A stretch of 64,000 nt of DNA, from positions 2,494,394-2,558,393 of the forward strand of contig OY282377.1 of assembly GCA_958295785.1 (NCBI GenBank). The letters are read 5' to 3'. The DNA comes from an uncultured Latescibacterota bacterium (GTDB taxonomy: Bacteria; Latescibacterota; UBA2968). Shown here piece by piece: positions 42,726-51,516 of the stretch; the first letter of the stretch is position 1, and every line of letters begins with the position of its first letter. The notes beneath the pieces are model-generated. The model was not told the DNA's origin and searched no databases. It saw nothing but the letters and a program-made list of their open reading frames with translations. The translations under genes were made by a program, and so were the position numbers.

Positions 42726-44090
42726 TTGGTGGCCGACATTGAGCGTGTTCAAAATCTCGTTGCAATACCCTTCGGCAATTTGACGTTCGTATTCTCGGAG
42801 GGACTCGTCTCGGTTGTGGGCCAATGGGTTTCTGATTTTGGCGAGAAGGGATGCGCGTTGATCCCAGTACTGTTTATCCCTGCCAAAAATGTCCTTAAAA
42901 CTGCTCCACTCCCCGAAGATTATTGCAAACAGATCTTGGGGATAGGTGAAATCGAGCAGATTTTGAGAAGCGTGGTTTCCGAATAGGCGTTCGTCTTTTT
43001 GTCGTGCCTCTCGGCATTTCTCGAAAATTTCCTTCAACTGCGGATGGGCTTTTTCGACCCGACCAACCCAACGCTCACCGTATTTATCTATCATGGCATT
43101 TGTGATCCGCTGGCGCAGTGCCTTCTCGGTATCCCGCCATATCGGCCACAAGTCAGCAGCAAATTCTGCTGCCCGCTCCTGCATCTCGAGATAAGCGTGA
43201 AAGTGTTCTGAGTAGGCGACATACCGTCCATTTTCGTTCGGCTTAATCAAGCCGTAGTTTTCAAGTGCAGTCACATCCGTTTGCCTGACATCAATCACAG
43301 GTCCGAACAAAATTTGAAGCAACTTATTCAGGGTCTCTTCCTCCTGTAGTAAGCGAATCGCATCGTCATAATGCTCAAAGACAGACTGGATAATCGCATC
43401 GGCGGCTTTATCGACATCAATTTTCCGATTTTGACGAAATTTTTCGACGATTTCGCAACCCAACATTTCGAGGAGATAGGGATGAGCCCCGCAATAGAAC
43501 AACACGCGCGCTCGGCTGTCATCGGATATGGGCATCCCGATAGACGAAAATTGAGAAAAGTAGGCTTCCAAGTCTTCATCGCCAAACATCGCCAAACGCT
43601 GAACCTGAAAAATATTGTGAAATGGCGAACTGGATCCAGCTTCATGTTCAATCTCTCGAATGCTCCGGCGAGACGTGAGCACGAGGGATAAGCGATAATC
43701 AGGGTAATCGGCCAGTTCTCGCAATCGCTGAAAAGCCGTATCCCCTTTGAAGAGCAGTCGTGCGCGATCAAATTCGTCTAAAATGAAAAGCGTGCCATAT
43801 CCAGCTTCTCGGACTTTTTTAAAAAAGCGTTTAATCTGGTCCCATGGATCATCAGCCGCCAACGCCTGGTCGGCCAAACGTCGAATCTGTTCTGATTGTT
43901 CAATGATCGTTTTGTAAGCCAGACTGCTTTTGACGATGCGATGCATGCCAATGATAGCCATGTTCCCCGGATTCATGGGCTGAATGATCCGGTTTTCAAT
44001 AACGCCTATCATTTTTTTTCGCCCGATAAAACGGTCCCCGCGGACGATTTTACCGTAATCGGCAAATGGATTTTCAAACGCATCATTCAT
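42687..44090 (-). CDS. Degenerate P-loop ATPase with C-terminal HEPN (Swt1-like) domain
   Basis: A 467-residue protein. FIGRKKMIGVIENRI leads to a P-loop-like GMHRIVKSSL at residues 48-57, in which Val stands where the last Gly before Lys is expected. The Walker B strand LFILDEFDRA (101-110) and a sensor strand LVLTSRR are present. The C-terminal part, about 310-450, looks like a Swt1-type HEPN domain with R-x4-H (R420, H425 in IRNPLAHNR), the active site of HEPN ribonucleases. AAAGGAA precedes the ATG at 44090, 11 bp after the stop of the 1560-residue gene. The role is probably as effector of that ATPase. Confidence 0.75.
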   Translation of the reverse strand: MNDAFENPFADYGKIVRGDRFIGRKKMIGVIENRIIQPMNPGNMAIIGMHRIVKSSLAYKTIIEQSEQIRRLADQALAADDPWDQIKRFFKKVREAGYGTLFILDEFDRARLLFKGDTAFQRLRELADYPDYRLSLVLTSRRSIREIEHEAGSSSPFHNIFQVQRLAMFGDEDLEAYFSQFSSIGMPISDDSRARVLFYCGAHPYLLEMLGCEIVEKFRQNRKIDVDKAADAIIQSVFEHYDDAIRLLQEEETLNKLLQILFGPVIDVRQTDVTALENYGLIKPNENGRYVAYSEHFHAYLEMQERAAEFAADLWPIWRDTEKALRQRITNAMIDKYGERWVGRVEKAHPQLKEIFEKCREARQKDERLFGNHASQNLLDFTYPQDLFAIIFGEWSSFKDIFGRDKQYWDQRASLLAKIRNPLAHNRDESLREYERQIAEGYCNEILNTLNVGHQAGTGQNAVNQST

Positions 44091-44101
44091 TTCGTTTCCT
44101 T

Positions 44102-47100
44102 TCACCCGTTGACGATGAGCCACTCATTAAAAAGGCCGACCCGAATGCGATAATACTGTCCCTGATCGCATTCAACGACATCTCGCTTCACGAGATCGTC
44201 TAGAATTGTATCAACCGATATTTCGCCATCCATTCTATCGCGATGACAGGGACCTGTCCCGCTATTGTCAGCAATCGTCTTCAAGATTTTTAGCGCGTCT
44301 TCATCTGAGATGGCATCTTCTGAGGTATCTCCCGAATTGATGAGATTGTCAAACTTATCCAAAGCCAGCGCATTGACACCGCGTATCAGTTCGTTTTTGA
44401 CTTGTTCCACATCCGCCTCTGTCACCAGTCTAGCGCGTTTGACATTCATGTATTCGACCAGACGGTTGCAAATGATTTGAATGTAGAATGGACTGCCCGC
44501 GGTGAGATTCAAAATTCGTTCAATCGCGTTTTCTCGGTAACGGCTTTCGCCTTGCCTGCCACCGATGCGTATGGGGTCGTCAATGAGTCGCCGGGCATCC
44601 TCCGGTTTGAGATAGGTGACGCGCTCATCCTGCGTTGTGCCAAACTCATTGGGAAAGCGGAGTTTGAACTTTGGCATCACATCTTGTCCGACCAACACCG
44701 CATTGAAATAATTTGCCTGCAACAGAGCCTTCCAGTTTTTCATGAACGATTCGGAAATTTTGCCCGCAACGATTCGACCGTAAATATACTGGAACTCATC
44801 GATCAGAAGCACGACCCGCACACCGCGCCAATCCGCTTGTTTCGAGGCGAGGCGTTTTAATTTTCCAAAGGTCTCTTCAAAGCATTGAAGCGGCGCGGGA
44901 TGGTCGTAAAATTCCCTATCGTTTGGGACGGAAAGGGCCAAGGGACTAAACCCCTCATCGACGCGATCTTCAATCGCGTATTCCAGTTTTGTTAAAATGC
45001 GTTTGAGAATCTGGTACAGGAGTTGTACGGAGGAATTCTCATCCTGAATAGCCCCAATATTGCCCAAATCGAGAATGAGGATATCCGCATCTTTTTGGAG
45101 TAAGGTCTTTAGGTGATACAACACTGAAGACTTTCCAGATCGCTTTTGTCCAAAAACCATGACGCATTTGCTCTGCAAGCGAGATTCTAGGATGACAGAT
45201 GCGATGTTTTGGAGCAACTCGGTACGCCCAAAGAACATGGCAGGATCGCCGACAATTCCCCCTTCGGCATAAGCAGCATACGGATTTTCAATGTCCTCAA
45301 ACTCATCTTTGGAATAGAGCCGAATGGAGAAATTTTCGACCGTGGTTTTTTCTTCTACTTCTGCACGGGTGCGATACCGAGCATAAATGGGTAAAGAGAA
45401 TGTTTGGGAGGCCAAAGCCTCGGCGGTCACACGCAATGGCACCTTTAGAATGGACTGTTCGCCTCCTCGTAAGGATCCATCTCGTTTAATCTCTAGTTCT
45501 GTAATCTGAAAAAACGTTGAATCTCCCTCAACGACCAACGCCAATGACTCAGCGGGGCTCCGCCCGCTCTCATTCTCTACCGCAATCTGAACCTCAATTT
45601 TTTCGTCTGTGTCCGGTACATAAGATTCCACCGGCAACCTAAGTGTCAACTGGGGCTTTGATGTCTCATAAATTTCATCGAGATATTCGCCGACTGTTTT
45701 CTTGATATTCTCGATAATCGGGTAAAACATCTCGACAGATATTCGGGTTGGACTTGCTTCTATCTCTTTTAGCAAATCGCGACAAGAATCGTCAATCTGC
45801 CTGCATAGACGTTCTCGCGCTTCAAACTGTACCTCCTTGCACATTTCTACAGCTCGCCTCAAGATATCCTGTAGATGTCGGATTCTCTCTTGGTCGAGAT
45901 CAAATCTGAGTCGCTGAACAATGTCCTGGGCCTGTTCAATGGCATCTTCCAACCAAGCTGTTGTCAATTGAAAGTTGTTGAAGTAGCGCAACCTGCTGTC
46001 AAGATCTCTCGTTTCTCCAGAGAGTCTATCACTCAATTCGTCCCATAGAGAGATAAAATCATTACGCGGCAACTCGGTACCGGAAGTCTGAACACCCTTA
46101 TACTTGAGATATTGTAGGGCCCTCTCGCGCAAATCCTGTTGATCGTATAGACGCCGAAGCAAACGGCTTGCCGCATATCTGCTGCGAAAAATGAGATAGG
46201 TAATGTCACCAAATATCCTTTTGGAATCAGCGAGTTTAATAACCTCATTTATTGTGTCATCAATAGTAGGAGTATGAGGCGGCAGAGGAACATGAGATCG
46301 GCCCAACCGTGAATAGAGGAACCTTACGAGTGCATTGACAGCATCTTGTTCATCTTTTCTCTGACTTCGATCTCCGTCATAAACACTGAGTGCTTCGGCA
46401 TACCATTCTCGCGCTGCGTCAAGATTTCCACTTTTAACTACTATGTCATCTCCTTTAGAGGCGAAACTTTTACAAAGGAATACATAAAATCTATTGGGAT
46501 CTTCATCTTTCAAACTATTGGGATCTTTATCTTCCAAAGTCCTGATGATTTTAGTAGCAGAGAGGTAATAACTGGCGCGATCAGACGGGCGGAATGTTTT
46601 CGATTCTGTCGCTTGACGTTCCAAATAAGAAATATCCGAATGCCTAAATTTCTTTGACCGAACGCGCTCGGGCGGTACACCTGTGAAGTCGCAACCATCC
46701 AAAAAGAACTGAGTGAAAGAACTGATCTGACCGCTCGAATAATCTGAAAGCTCCGTTTCGATAGCAATATCATCAACGAGTTCTCTCTCGCCAGTCTTTT
46801 TGGCTTGCAGAACGGCCTCGAGTAGTGCGGTGGCCCCTGCGTCTGACGAAACGGCTAAAATTTGATTGAGCAGGTCTTCAGCCTCGTCGTAGCGTTCCTG
46901 CCTTGACAGACAGAGAGCGAGGTTGCGTTTGGCGGAGATGAGGTCCGGTTGGCGTTTCAGAATTTCTCTGAATAGCTTCTCAGCTTCTTCATGTTTGTTT
47001 AGCTGGAAGTAGGAACTTGCAATTTGCCACTGAATTATATCCTCTTTTTTTTCCGTTTGCTCCTGTCGGAGTTGCTTTTTCAAAAGTGCAATCGCTTTGT

Positions 47101-48784
47101 CATGCATCTCGCCTTTTTTGTAAATAGTCGTCAGTACATTGTCCAATGATCGTTTGTTGCGAATCCGAGACCGATTTTGTTCGATGACTTTAACAGCATC
47201 CTCAAAGCGTTCGCGTTGCGATAGCAGCGATGCCAAATCGTTCACAGCGGATTCCAGATTGTCGTTTTGTAAAATGGCTTGCCGGAAGAGTTTCTCGGCC
47301 TTGTCCAAATCCTTCTCGACCAACTGCGCCCGCTTGGCGCGGGCAAAATAGCTCGATCCCTTTGGAACGCCTATCACCCGTGCGTACTCCCGCCATTTGT
47401 CATGATTTTCTCGCGCATTTGGGTAATTCTTGTTGATCGAAAGAACCCGTCTGATATGCGAGATGGCTACGCCATAGTCGCCAGCGTCCGCTACACTTTC
47501 GGCGAGTTCGTACCAGTCGTGAATCGTTTTGTGTCGGGAAATTCGGATCGCCTTAGGTCCTTTAGGCCCTTGAGTTGTCTGAAAGTCAACAGGAATTGAT
47601 TCACTGGTAAAACGAGTTATATCTTCGCGCAACATCGGATCTGTAATTGCGCTTACATGAAAGAAATATGAGGTTCCCTTTTGATCTCGAATAAAACCAT
47701 AGCCCTGATGGGAGTTATAGCTGTAAATATGCCCGCGAGGCGGGCGGTCCTCTAAGTTTGGAATCGCTGGCCTTGAAAACTCTTCAATGACGCTCTGATA
47801 GCCTTCTGTCGGTTCTCGGTCGAGGGCGTTCAAGATTTCCCGAATATCAGAAACCGAAACGCCCGCGATGGGTTTTCTCAAAGCCTCCCTTGCCCCTGAT
47901 TCCTCGTCTGCCACGATGAGGAGATAAACCGCTGTTTCCAACAGGAGCGCGGTTTCTTTTTGCGAAATTTTTTGGGACTTGGCTCGACAGATCGCGATCA
48001 AATCCCTGTGGCTGTCGAACTTGAGCAGCAGATTTATATACATATACCAAGCGTCCAATTCCTTCATAGCTGGCGATTTCCGGAACAGTTGGCTTAAACT
48101 GTAGCAAGCCAGTTCCCCGTTTCCGGTTTCTTGGGCGACGACGGCGAGGTTGTACCAATCGATCTCATTTTGAGAAGAAATTGCGGCTTCGCGATAAGAC
48201 TTGAGCGCGTCTTGTCGGTTGTTAGACAGGGTATAGAAATACGCGAGGTGGCGTTTTACACTCGCCGAACTCCGAAACCAATTTGCCATGTTCTCGAGTT
48301 CGGTGAGAATGGGTTGAATGCGGCCATAAGCCGCGCCGAGTTCGTTCACCTTTTTCGCGTATTGGTATTTGTCTCGGATCCGGTTCCAGATCACAGTCGT
48401 TTCTTTTTTCGCGCCACTGCTTAACTCCTCAGTTGGAAACACGAAATCCGGTTCTTTAAGCCCAATTTTCGCGCTTTGGCGTTTGGCTTGAAATCGCGCT
48501 TTAATTTCGACCTCTTTTTTCGTGATCTCAATTTCTGACTCTCTCGCACCCTTTCCTTCATCCGAGGGCTTGCTATTCCCGCCGTTAATTGGTGACGTAT
48601 CCAAAAGCTGCCAAAAAATGATTCTGTCAATGGGCACCATGGCGGCTTGGCCTTCCACGGTTTCAATTTTTATGAGTTCCTGTTCAATTCCTACAAGACT
48701 GCCAGAAATGTCACTGCCGCCCGCAAGAGAAAACTTGACTCGGCTTCCAAGTGGAATTTGCTTTTGAATCAATTGGGCATTCAT
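44102..48784 (-). CDS. Giant Sm-like/TPR/cold-shock/STAND-type ATPase
   Basis: A 1560-residue multidomain protein. An Sm-like barrel lies at about 10-62 (GSRVKFSLAGGSDISGSLVG). TPR-like helices lie at 160-300. A cold-shock/S1-like domain at 350-415 has GYGFIRDQKGTSYFFHVSAI. More TPRs lie at 480-650 and long helices at 730-1040. A CARDB-like beta sandwich lies at 1043-1155. The ATPase at 1165-1450 has FFGRTELLQNI, Walker A GQKRSGKS (1212-1219) and Walker B VVLLIDEFQ, and a winged-helix end spans 1490-1560. GAGG precedes the ATG. RNA or nucleic-acid sensing coupled to the downstream HEPN protein is inferred. I know no described protein with this order. Confidence 0.75.
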   Translation of the reverse strand: MNAQLIQKQIPLGSRVKFSLAGGSDISGSLVGIEQELIKIETVEGQAAMVPIDRIIFWQLLDTSPINGGNSKPSDEGKGARESEIEITKKEVEIKARFQAKRQSAKIGLKEPDFVFPTEELSSGAKKETTVIWNRIRDKYQYAKKVNELGAAYGRIQPILTELENMANWFRSSASVKRHLAYFYTLSNNRQDALKSYREAAISSQNEIDWYNLAVVAQETGNGELACYSLSQLFRKSPAMKELDAWYMYINLLLKFDSHRDLIAICRAKSQKISQKETALLLETAVYLLIVADEESGAREALRKPIAGVSVSDIREILNALDREPTEGYQSVIEEFSRPAIPNLEDRPPRGHIYSYNSHQGYGFIRDQKGTSYFFHVSAITDPMLREDITRFTSESIPVDFQTTQGPKGPKAIRISRHKTIHDWYELAESVADAGDYGVAISHIRRVLSINKNYPNARENHDKWREYARVIGVPKGSSYFARAKRAQLVEKDLDKAEKLFRQAILQNDNLESAVNDLASLLSQRERFEDAVKVIEQNRSRIRNKRSLDNVLTTIYKKGEMHDKAIALLKKQLRQEQTEKKEDIIQWQIASSYFQLNKHEEAEKLFREILKRQPDLISAKRNLALCLSRQERYDEAEDLLNQILAVSSDAGATALLEAVLQAKKTGERELVDDIAIETELSDYSSGQISSFTQFFLDGCDFTGVPPERVRSKKFRHSDISYLERQATESKTFRPSDRASYYLSATKIIRTLEDKDPNSLKDEDPNRFYVFLCKSFASKGDDIVVKSGNLDAAREWYAEALSVYDGDRSQRKDEQDAVNALVRFLYSRLGRSHVPLPPHTPTIDDTINEVIKLADSKRIFGDITYLIFRSRYAASRLLRRLYDQQDLRERALQYLKYKGVQTSGTELPRNDFISLWDELSDRLSGETRDLDSRLRYFNNFQLTTAWLEDAIEQAQDIVQRLRFDLDQERIRHLQDILRRAVEMCKEVQFEARERLCRQIDDSCRDLLKEIEASPTRISVEMFYPIIENIKKTVGEYLDEIYETSKPQLTLRLPVESYVPDTDEKIEVQIAVENESGRSPAESLALVVEGDSTFFQITELEIKRDGSLRGGEQSILKVPLRVTAEALASQTFSLPIYARYRTRAEVEEKTTVENFSIRLYSKDEFEDIENPYAAYAEGGIVGDPAMFFGRTELLQNIASVILESRLQSKCVMVFGQKRSGKSSVLYHLKTLLQKDADILILDLGNIGAIQDENSSVQLLYQILKRILTKLEYAIEDRVDEGFSPLALSVPNDREFYDHPAPLQCFEETFGKLKRLASKQADWRGVRVVLLIDEFQYIYGRIVAGKISESFMKNWKALLQANYFNAVLVGQDVMPKFKLRFPNEFGTTQDERVTYLKPEDARRLIDDPIRIGGRQGESRYRENAIERILNLTAGSPFYIQIICNRLVEYMNVKRARLVTEADVEQVKNELIRGVNALALDKFDNLINSGDTSEDAISDEDALKILKTIADNSGTGPCHRDRMDGEISVDTILDDLVKRDVVECDQGQYYRIRVGLFNEWLIVNG

Positions 48785-48962
48785 GTTTTTCCCTCATCGC
48801 AAAATATCGCTGTTGTCCCTGTCTTTGAGCACTTGGGCTTGCTGCTAAATTAAGCAAAATCATCGCGGCTTCCCCTCGTCAGAGAGATTGACAAGGGGCG
48901 CGTTGACGCCTAATATTGTCGCGGTTTTGCGCGGGATCACATCTCTAACCAAAGGAATTTCG

Positions 48963-50309
48963 ATGCCCGAATCTCCCAATGTCATCCTCGTCTTTGGCGA
49001 TCAGTGGCGCGCACAGGCGTTTGGTTATGCCGGCAACACCTGCGTGCAAACGCCCAACATCGACCGCCTCGCGTCTCAAAGCATCAATGCCTCGCACGCG
49101 GTTTCCGGGTGCTCGGTCTGCTGCCCGGCGCGTGCGTCTCTGCTCACGGGGCAATACCCCCTCACGCACGGCGTTTTTGTCAACGATGTCCACCTAAGCG
49201 ACAGGGCCATCAGCCTTGCACACGCATTCAAAAGCGCGGGCTACGACACCGCTTATGTCGGCAAATGGCACGTCAATGCAAATGGCCGATCCCAGTATAT
49301 CCCGCCCGAAAATCGGCAGGGCTTTGACTACTGGAAAGTGCGGGAATGCACGCACAACTACAACCACTCCTTTTACTATGCCAATGACTCAGACGAAAAG
49401 CGCGTCTGGGGAGGATACGACGCCATCGCGCAGACGCGGGATGTGCGAGACTACATTCAAAATCACAACGCGGAAAACCCCTTCCTCCTCGTGCTCTCGT
49501 GGGGGCCACCGCACGCGCCTTACGAAACCGCGCCCGAAAAATACCGCGCCATGTACCGCGCAGAAGACGTACCGCTGCGCCCCAATGTGCCGGCACAAGC
49601 CGAAGCAAACGCCCGAAAATGGATCGCGGGATACTACGGCCATTGCACCGCGCTCGACGACTGCATGGGCGATCTGCTCCAAACCCTCGACGACACGGGC
49701 AGGGCGGACAATACCCTCGTGCTCTTTTTTTTGGATCACGGCGATATGCTCGGCTCGCAGGGCAGCGCGAAAAAGCAACAGCCTTGGGACGAGTCCATTC
49801 GCATCCCCTTCTTGTTGCGTTGGCCCGCGCAATTTGGAACTGAAGGCCGCGAAATTGATGACCCCATTGACATACCCGACATCATGCCCACGCTTTTGGG
49901 CCTGTGCGGGATCGACATACCCGACACGGTTGAAGGCTTGGATTATTCGGCCTATCTCAACGGGGGCGACAATCCCTCTGATGGCGCGGCCCTTTTGCAA
50001 TGCCCGCAACCCTTTGGGCAGTGGACGCGCGCACAAGGGGGGCGCGAATATCGCGGGCTTCGCACCCGGCAATACACGTATGTTCGCACCCTGGATGGCC
50101 CGTGGTTGCTCTACGACAACAACGCCGATCCCTTCCAGTTGAACAATCTCATCGACAACCCCAACTCTGCGGATTTGCGCCGCGAATTGGACAACGGGTT
50201 GCAACGCCGCCTCAATGCACAAAACGACGCCTTTCTCCCCGGCGCGGCCTATATTGAACAGTGGGGATATACGGTCAATGAAACGGGCACAGTGCCTTAT
50301 GCGAATTAG
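48963..50309 (+). CDS. Sulfatase, copy 1
   Basis: A 448-residue type I sulfatase. The formylglycine motif C-x-P-x-R is CCPAR at residues 53-57, followed by ASLLTGQYP. Metal ligands are in FGDQWRAQ near 11, KWH near 101, and the DHGDMLG block near 258. Residue 257, just before that Asp, is Leu here but Ser in copy 2, where the family norm is SDHGD. Two other differences are Gly150 and Asp244. No signal peptide is present, so it would act in the cytoplasm. The ATG at 48963 follows AAAGGAA. No formylglycine-generating enzyme gene is nearby. Confidence 0.93.
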   Translation: MPESPNVILVFGDQWRAQAFGYAGNTCVQTPNIDRLASQSINASHAVSGCSVCCPARASLLTGQYPLTHGVFVNDVHLSDRAISLAHAFKSAGYDTAYVGKWHVNANGRSQYIPPENRQGFDYWKVRECTHNYNHSFYYANDSDEKRVWGGYDAIAQTRDVRDYIQNHNAENPFLLVLSWGPPHAPYETAPEKYRAMYRAEDVPLRPNVPAQAEANARKWIAGYYGHCTALDDCMGDLLQTLDDTGRADNTLVLFFLDHGDMLGSQGSAKKQQPWDESIRIPFLLRWPAQFGTEGREIDDPIDIPDIMPTLLGLCGIDIPDTVEGLDYSAYLNGGDNPSDGAALLQCPQPFGQWTRAQGGREYRGLRTRQYTYVRTLDGPWLLYDNNADPFQLNNLIDNPNSADLRRELDNGLQRRLNAQNDAFLPGAAYIEQWGYTVNETGTVPYAN

Positions 50310-50354
50310 CGAAACGGCGAAACGGTGTACAACTGCGTCAGCAGTTACATCGAC

Positions 50355-50382
50355 GGCCAGGCACAGGGGCCACGCCCCTACG
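50355..50382. repeat. 28-bp dispersed repeat, copy 12
   Basis: Variant GGCCAGGCACAGGGGCCACG, inside the duplicated sulfatase segment. Confidence 0.75.
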
Positions 50383-50402
50383 GCTCGATTCGTCGATTCG
50401 TC

Positions 50403-50923
50403 TATTCGTCACGATTTCTCTGCCCGCGCCTTGAGACTCGCGTAGGAATTGGCGCCGTTGACCTCTGTTTCAACTGGCAAATTGGAATCGCGCCATCCCA
50501 CGACCACGAGGACGCCATTTTCGACTTTGCCGCCAAAGCCGCCCTGCACATTGACCAGATTGGAATACCCGGCCCGCGCCATCAATTCCGCAGCCATCTG
50601 GGAACGCATCCCGACCTGACAGCCGCAAAACACGGGTTGTGCTTTGTCCGGCAACACCTTTTGAACAACGGTCAAAAAATTGGGATTCGGCATTATGCCC
50701 GCGGCCCCGGGCACGGCAACCGGAATGTTGATCGCGCCTTCGGGATGCCCCTGTGCAAATTCCATTTCCGTACGCACATCGAGATACACCGCATTTTCCG
50801 CTTCATCCATCGCGGCCTTCGCTTCTTTGGGTTCGAGCTGTGTAATCGCCATGTAACACTCCAAATTGAGGTGATGGTGTTTTCTTAGGTTGATTGATTT
50901 ACAGCATTCTGACCAGTTCCAGC
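50403..50923. repeat. 521-bp duplicated rhodanese segment, copy 2
   Basis: Same extent as 42205-42725. Only 12 bp separate it from the end of sulfatase segment copy 1. Confidence 0.95.
50409..50852 (-). CDS. Rhodanese-like sulfurtransferase, copy 2
   Basis: 147 residues, identical to copy 1 except Ala71 and Gly133; the active-site loop CGCQVGMRS is unchanged. The open frame continues upstream to 51101 without similarity, so the same ATG as in copy 1 is used. It lies downstream of the TOPRIM gene of cargo 2. Its purpose in each unit is unclear; it may be simply the chromosomal neighbour of the insertion site. Confidence 0.9.
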   Translation of the reverse strand: MAITQLEPKEAKAAMDEAENAVYLDVRTEMEFAQGHPEGAINIPVAVPGAAGIMPNPNFLTVVQKVLPDKAQPVFCGCQVGMRSQMAAELMARAGYSNLVNVQGGFGGKVENGVLVVVGWRDSNLPVETEVNGANSYASLKARAEKS

Positions 50924-51516
50924 AAGGGCCGGAACGCATCGGTTTCAAACGGCCATATACCGCTTTCTGCGGCCTCGCCCAAGCGAAGCCCCGGACGGTT
51001 CCTCGACGCGAGGAATGCGTGTAATCGCGCCTTTGACATCCATACTTTTTTTGGCCCTTCAATCTCCGTCTGGCTGAGGCATTCAAAATACCGATCCACA
51101 CATTTCATTGCGAGGTCCGCGCTTACCGAGTTGAGGCATACATCCTCGATCATCGTACCCGCTACGTTATGTGGAATAATCAAGTAGGCGACTTGCAACT
51201 CGCCATTTGAAGCGAGTTCAAGCGGACGAGATGGGGCAGGCAACGCCATATCCGACAATGCGTTGCAAATTCGGCGTTCTCTTTTCTCCCTGTCCGAATT
51301 TGCATCCGCCACGACTGCGAGAGATTGAACGAGACCAAATTCAGGCAAATCTCTAAAGGTATCGAGAAATCTCCGCAAGTTATCGATCCCGCCATAACCG
51401 TGTATTTGCACATCTCGGATGTTCAGATGCTTGGACAACGCGCCAAATACCCGAACGTCGTCGTTGCCCTCGACGATGACCTGTTTGGGTCGTTCGATCT
51501 TCAGGTGGTCGGGCAC
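50899..51516 (-). CDS. TOPRIM-type nuclease-like protein (DUF3226-like)
   Basis: Encodes 205 residues. The N-terminal half follows the TOPRIM pattern: PKQVIVEGNDDVRVFGALSK with the catalytic Glu near residue 16, GYGGIDNLRRFL, then LAVVADANSDREKRERRI with the metal Asp near 70. Such proteins are labelled DUF3226 or DUF4435 and occur with AAA ATPases in phage-defence units such as PARIS. The GTG start directly follows the stop of the ATPase gene (TAAGTG). The final codons lie inside the duplicated rhodanese segment. Confidence 0.72.
   Translation of the reverse strand: MPDHLKIERPKQVIVEGNDDVRVFGALSKHLNIRDVQIHGYGGIDNLRRFLDTFRDLPEFGLVQSLAVVADANSDREKRERRICNALSDMALPAPSRPLELASNGELQVAYLIIPHNVAGTMIEDVCLNSVSADLAMKCVDRYFECLSQTEIEGPKKVWMSKARLHAFLASRNRPGLRLGEAAESGIWPFETDAFRPLLELVRML

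Larger units (their letters stand above)
48831..50390. repeat. Duplicated sulfatase segment, copy 1 (1560 bp)
   Basis: Matches 52674-54265 with few changes. The only gap is 32 bp absent here that lie between two CATCGCGG repeats in copy 2. The segment begins ACTTGGGCTTG just upstream of the sulfatase and ends after copy 12 of the dispersed repeat. Confidence 0.95.

Noticed and set aside
49389-50222. 277-residue minus-strand frame inside sulfatase copy 1 (and the same in copy 2)
   Set aside because: Present in both copies only because the DNA is duplicated; no similarity seen.
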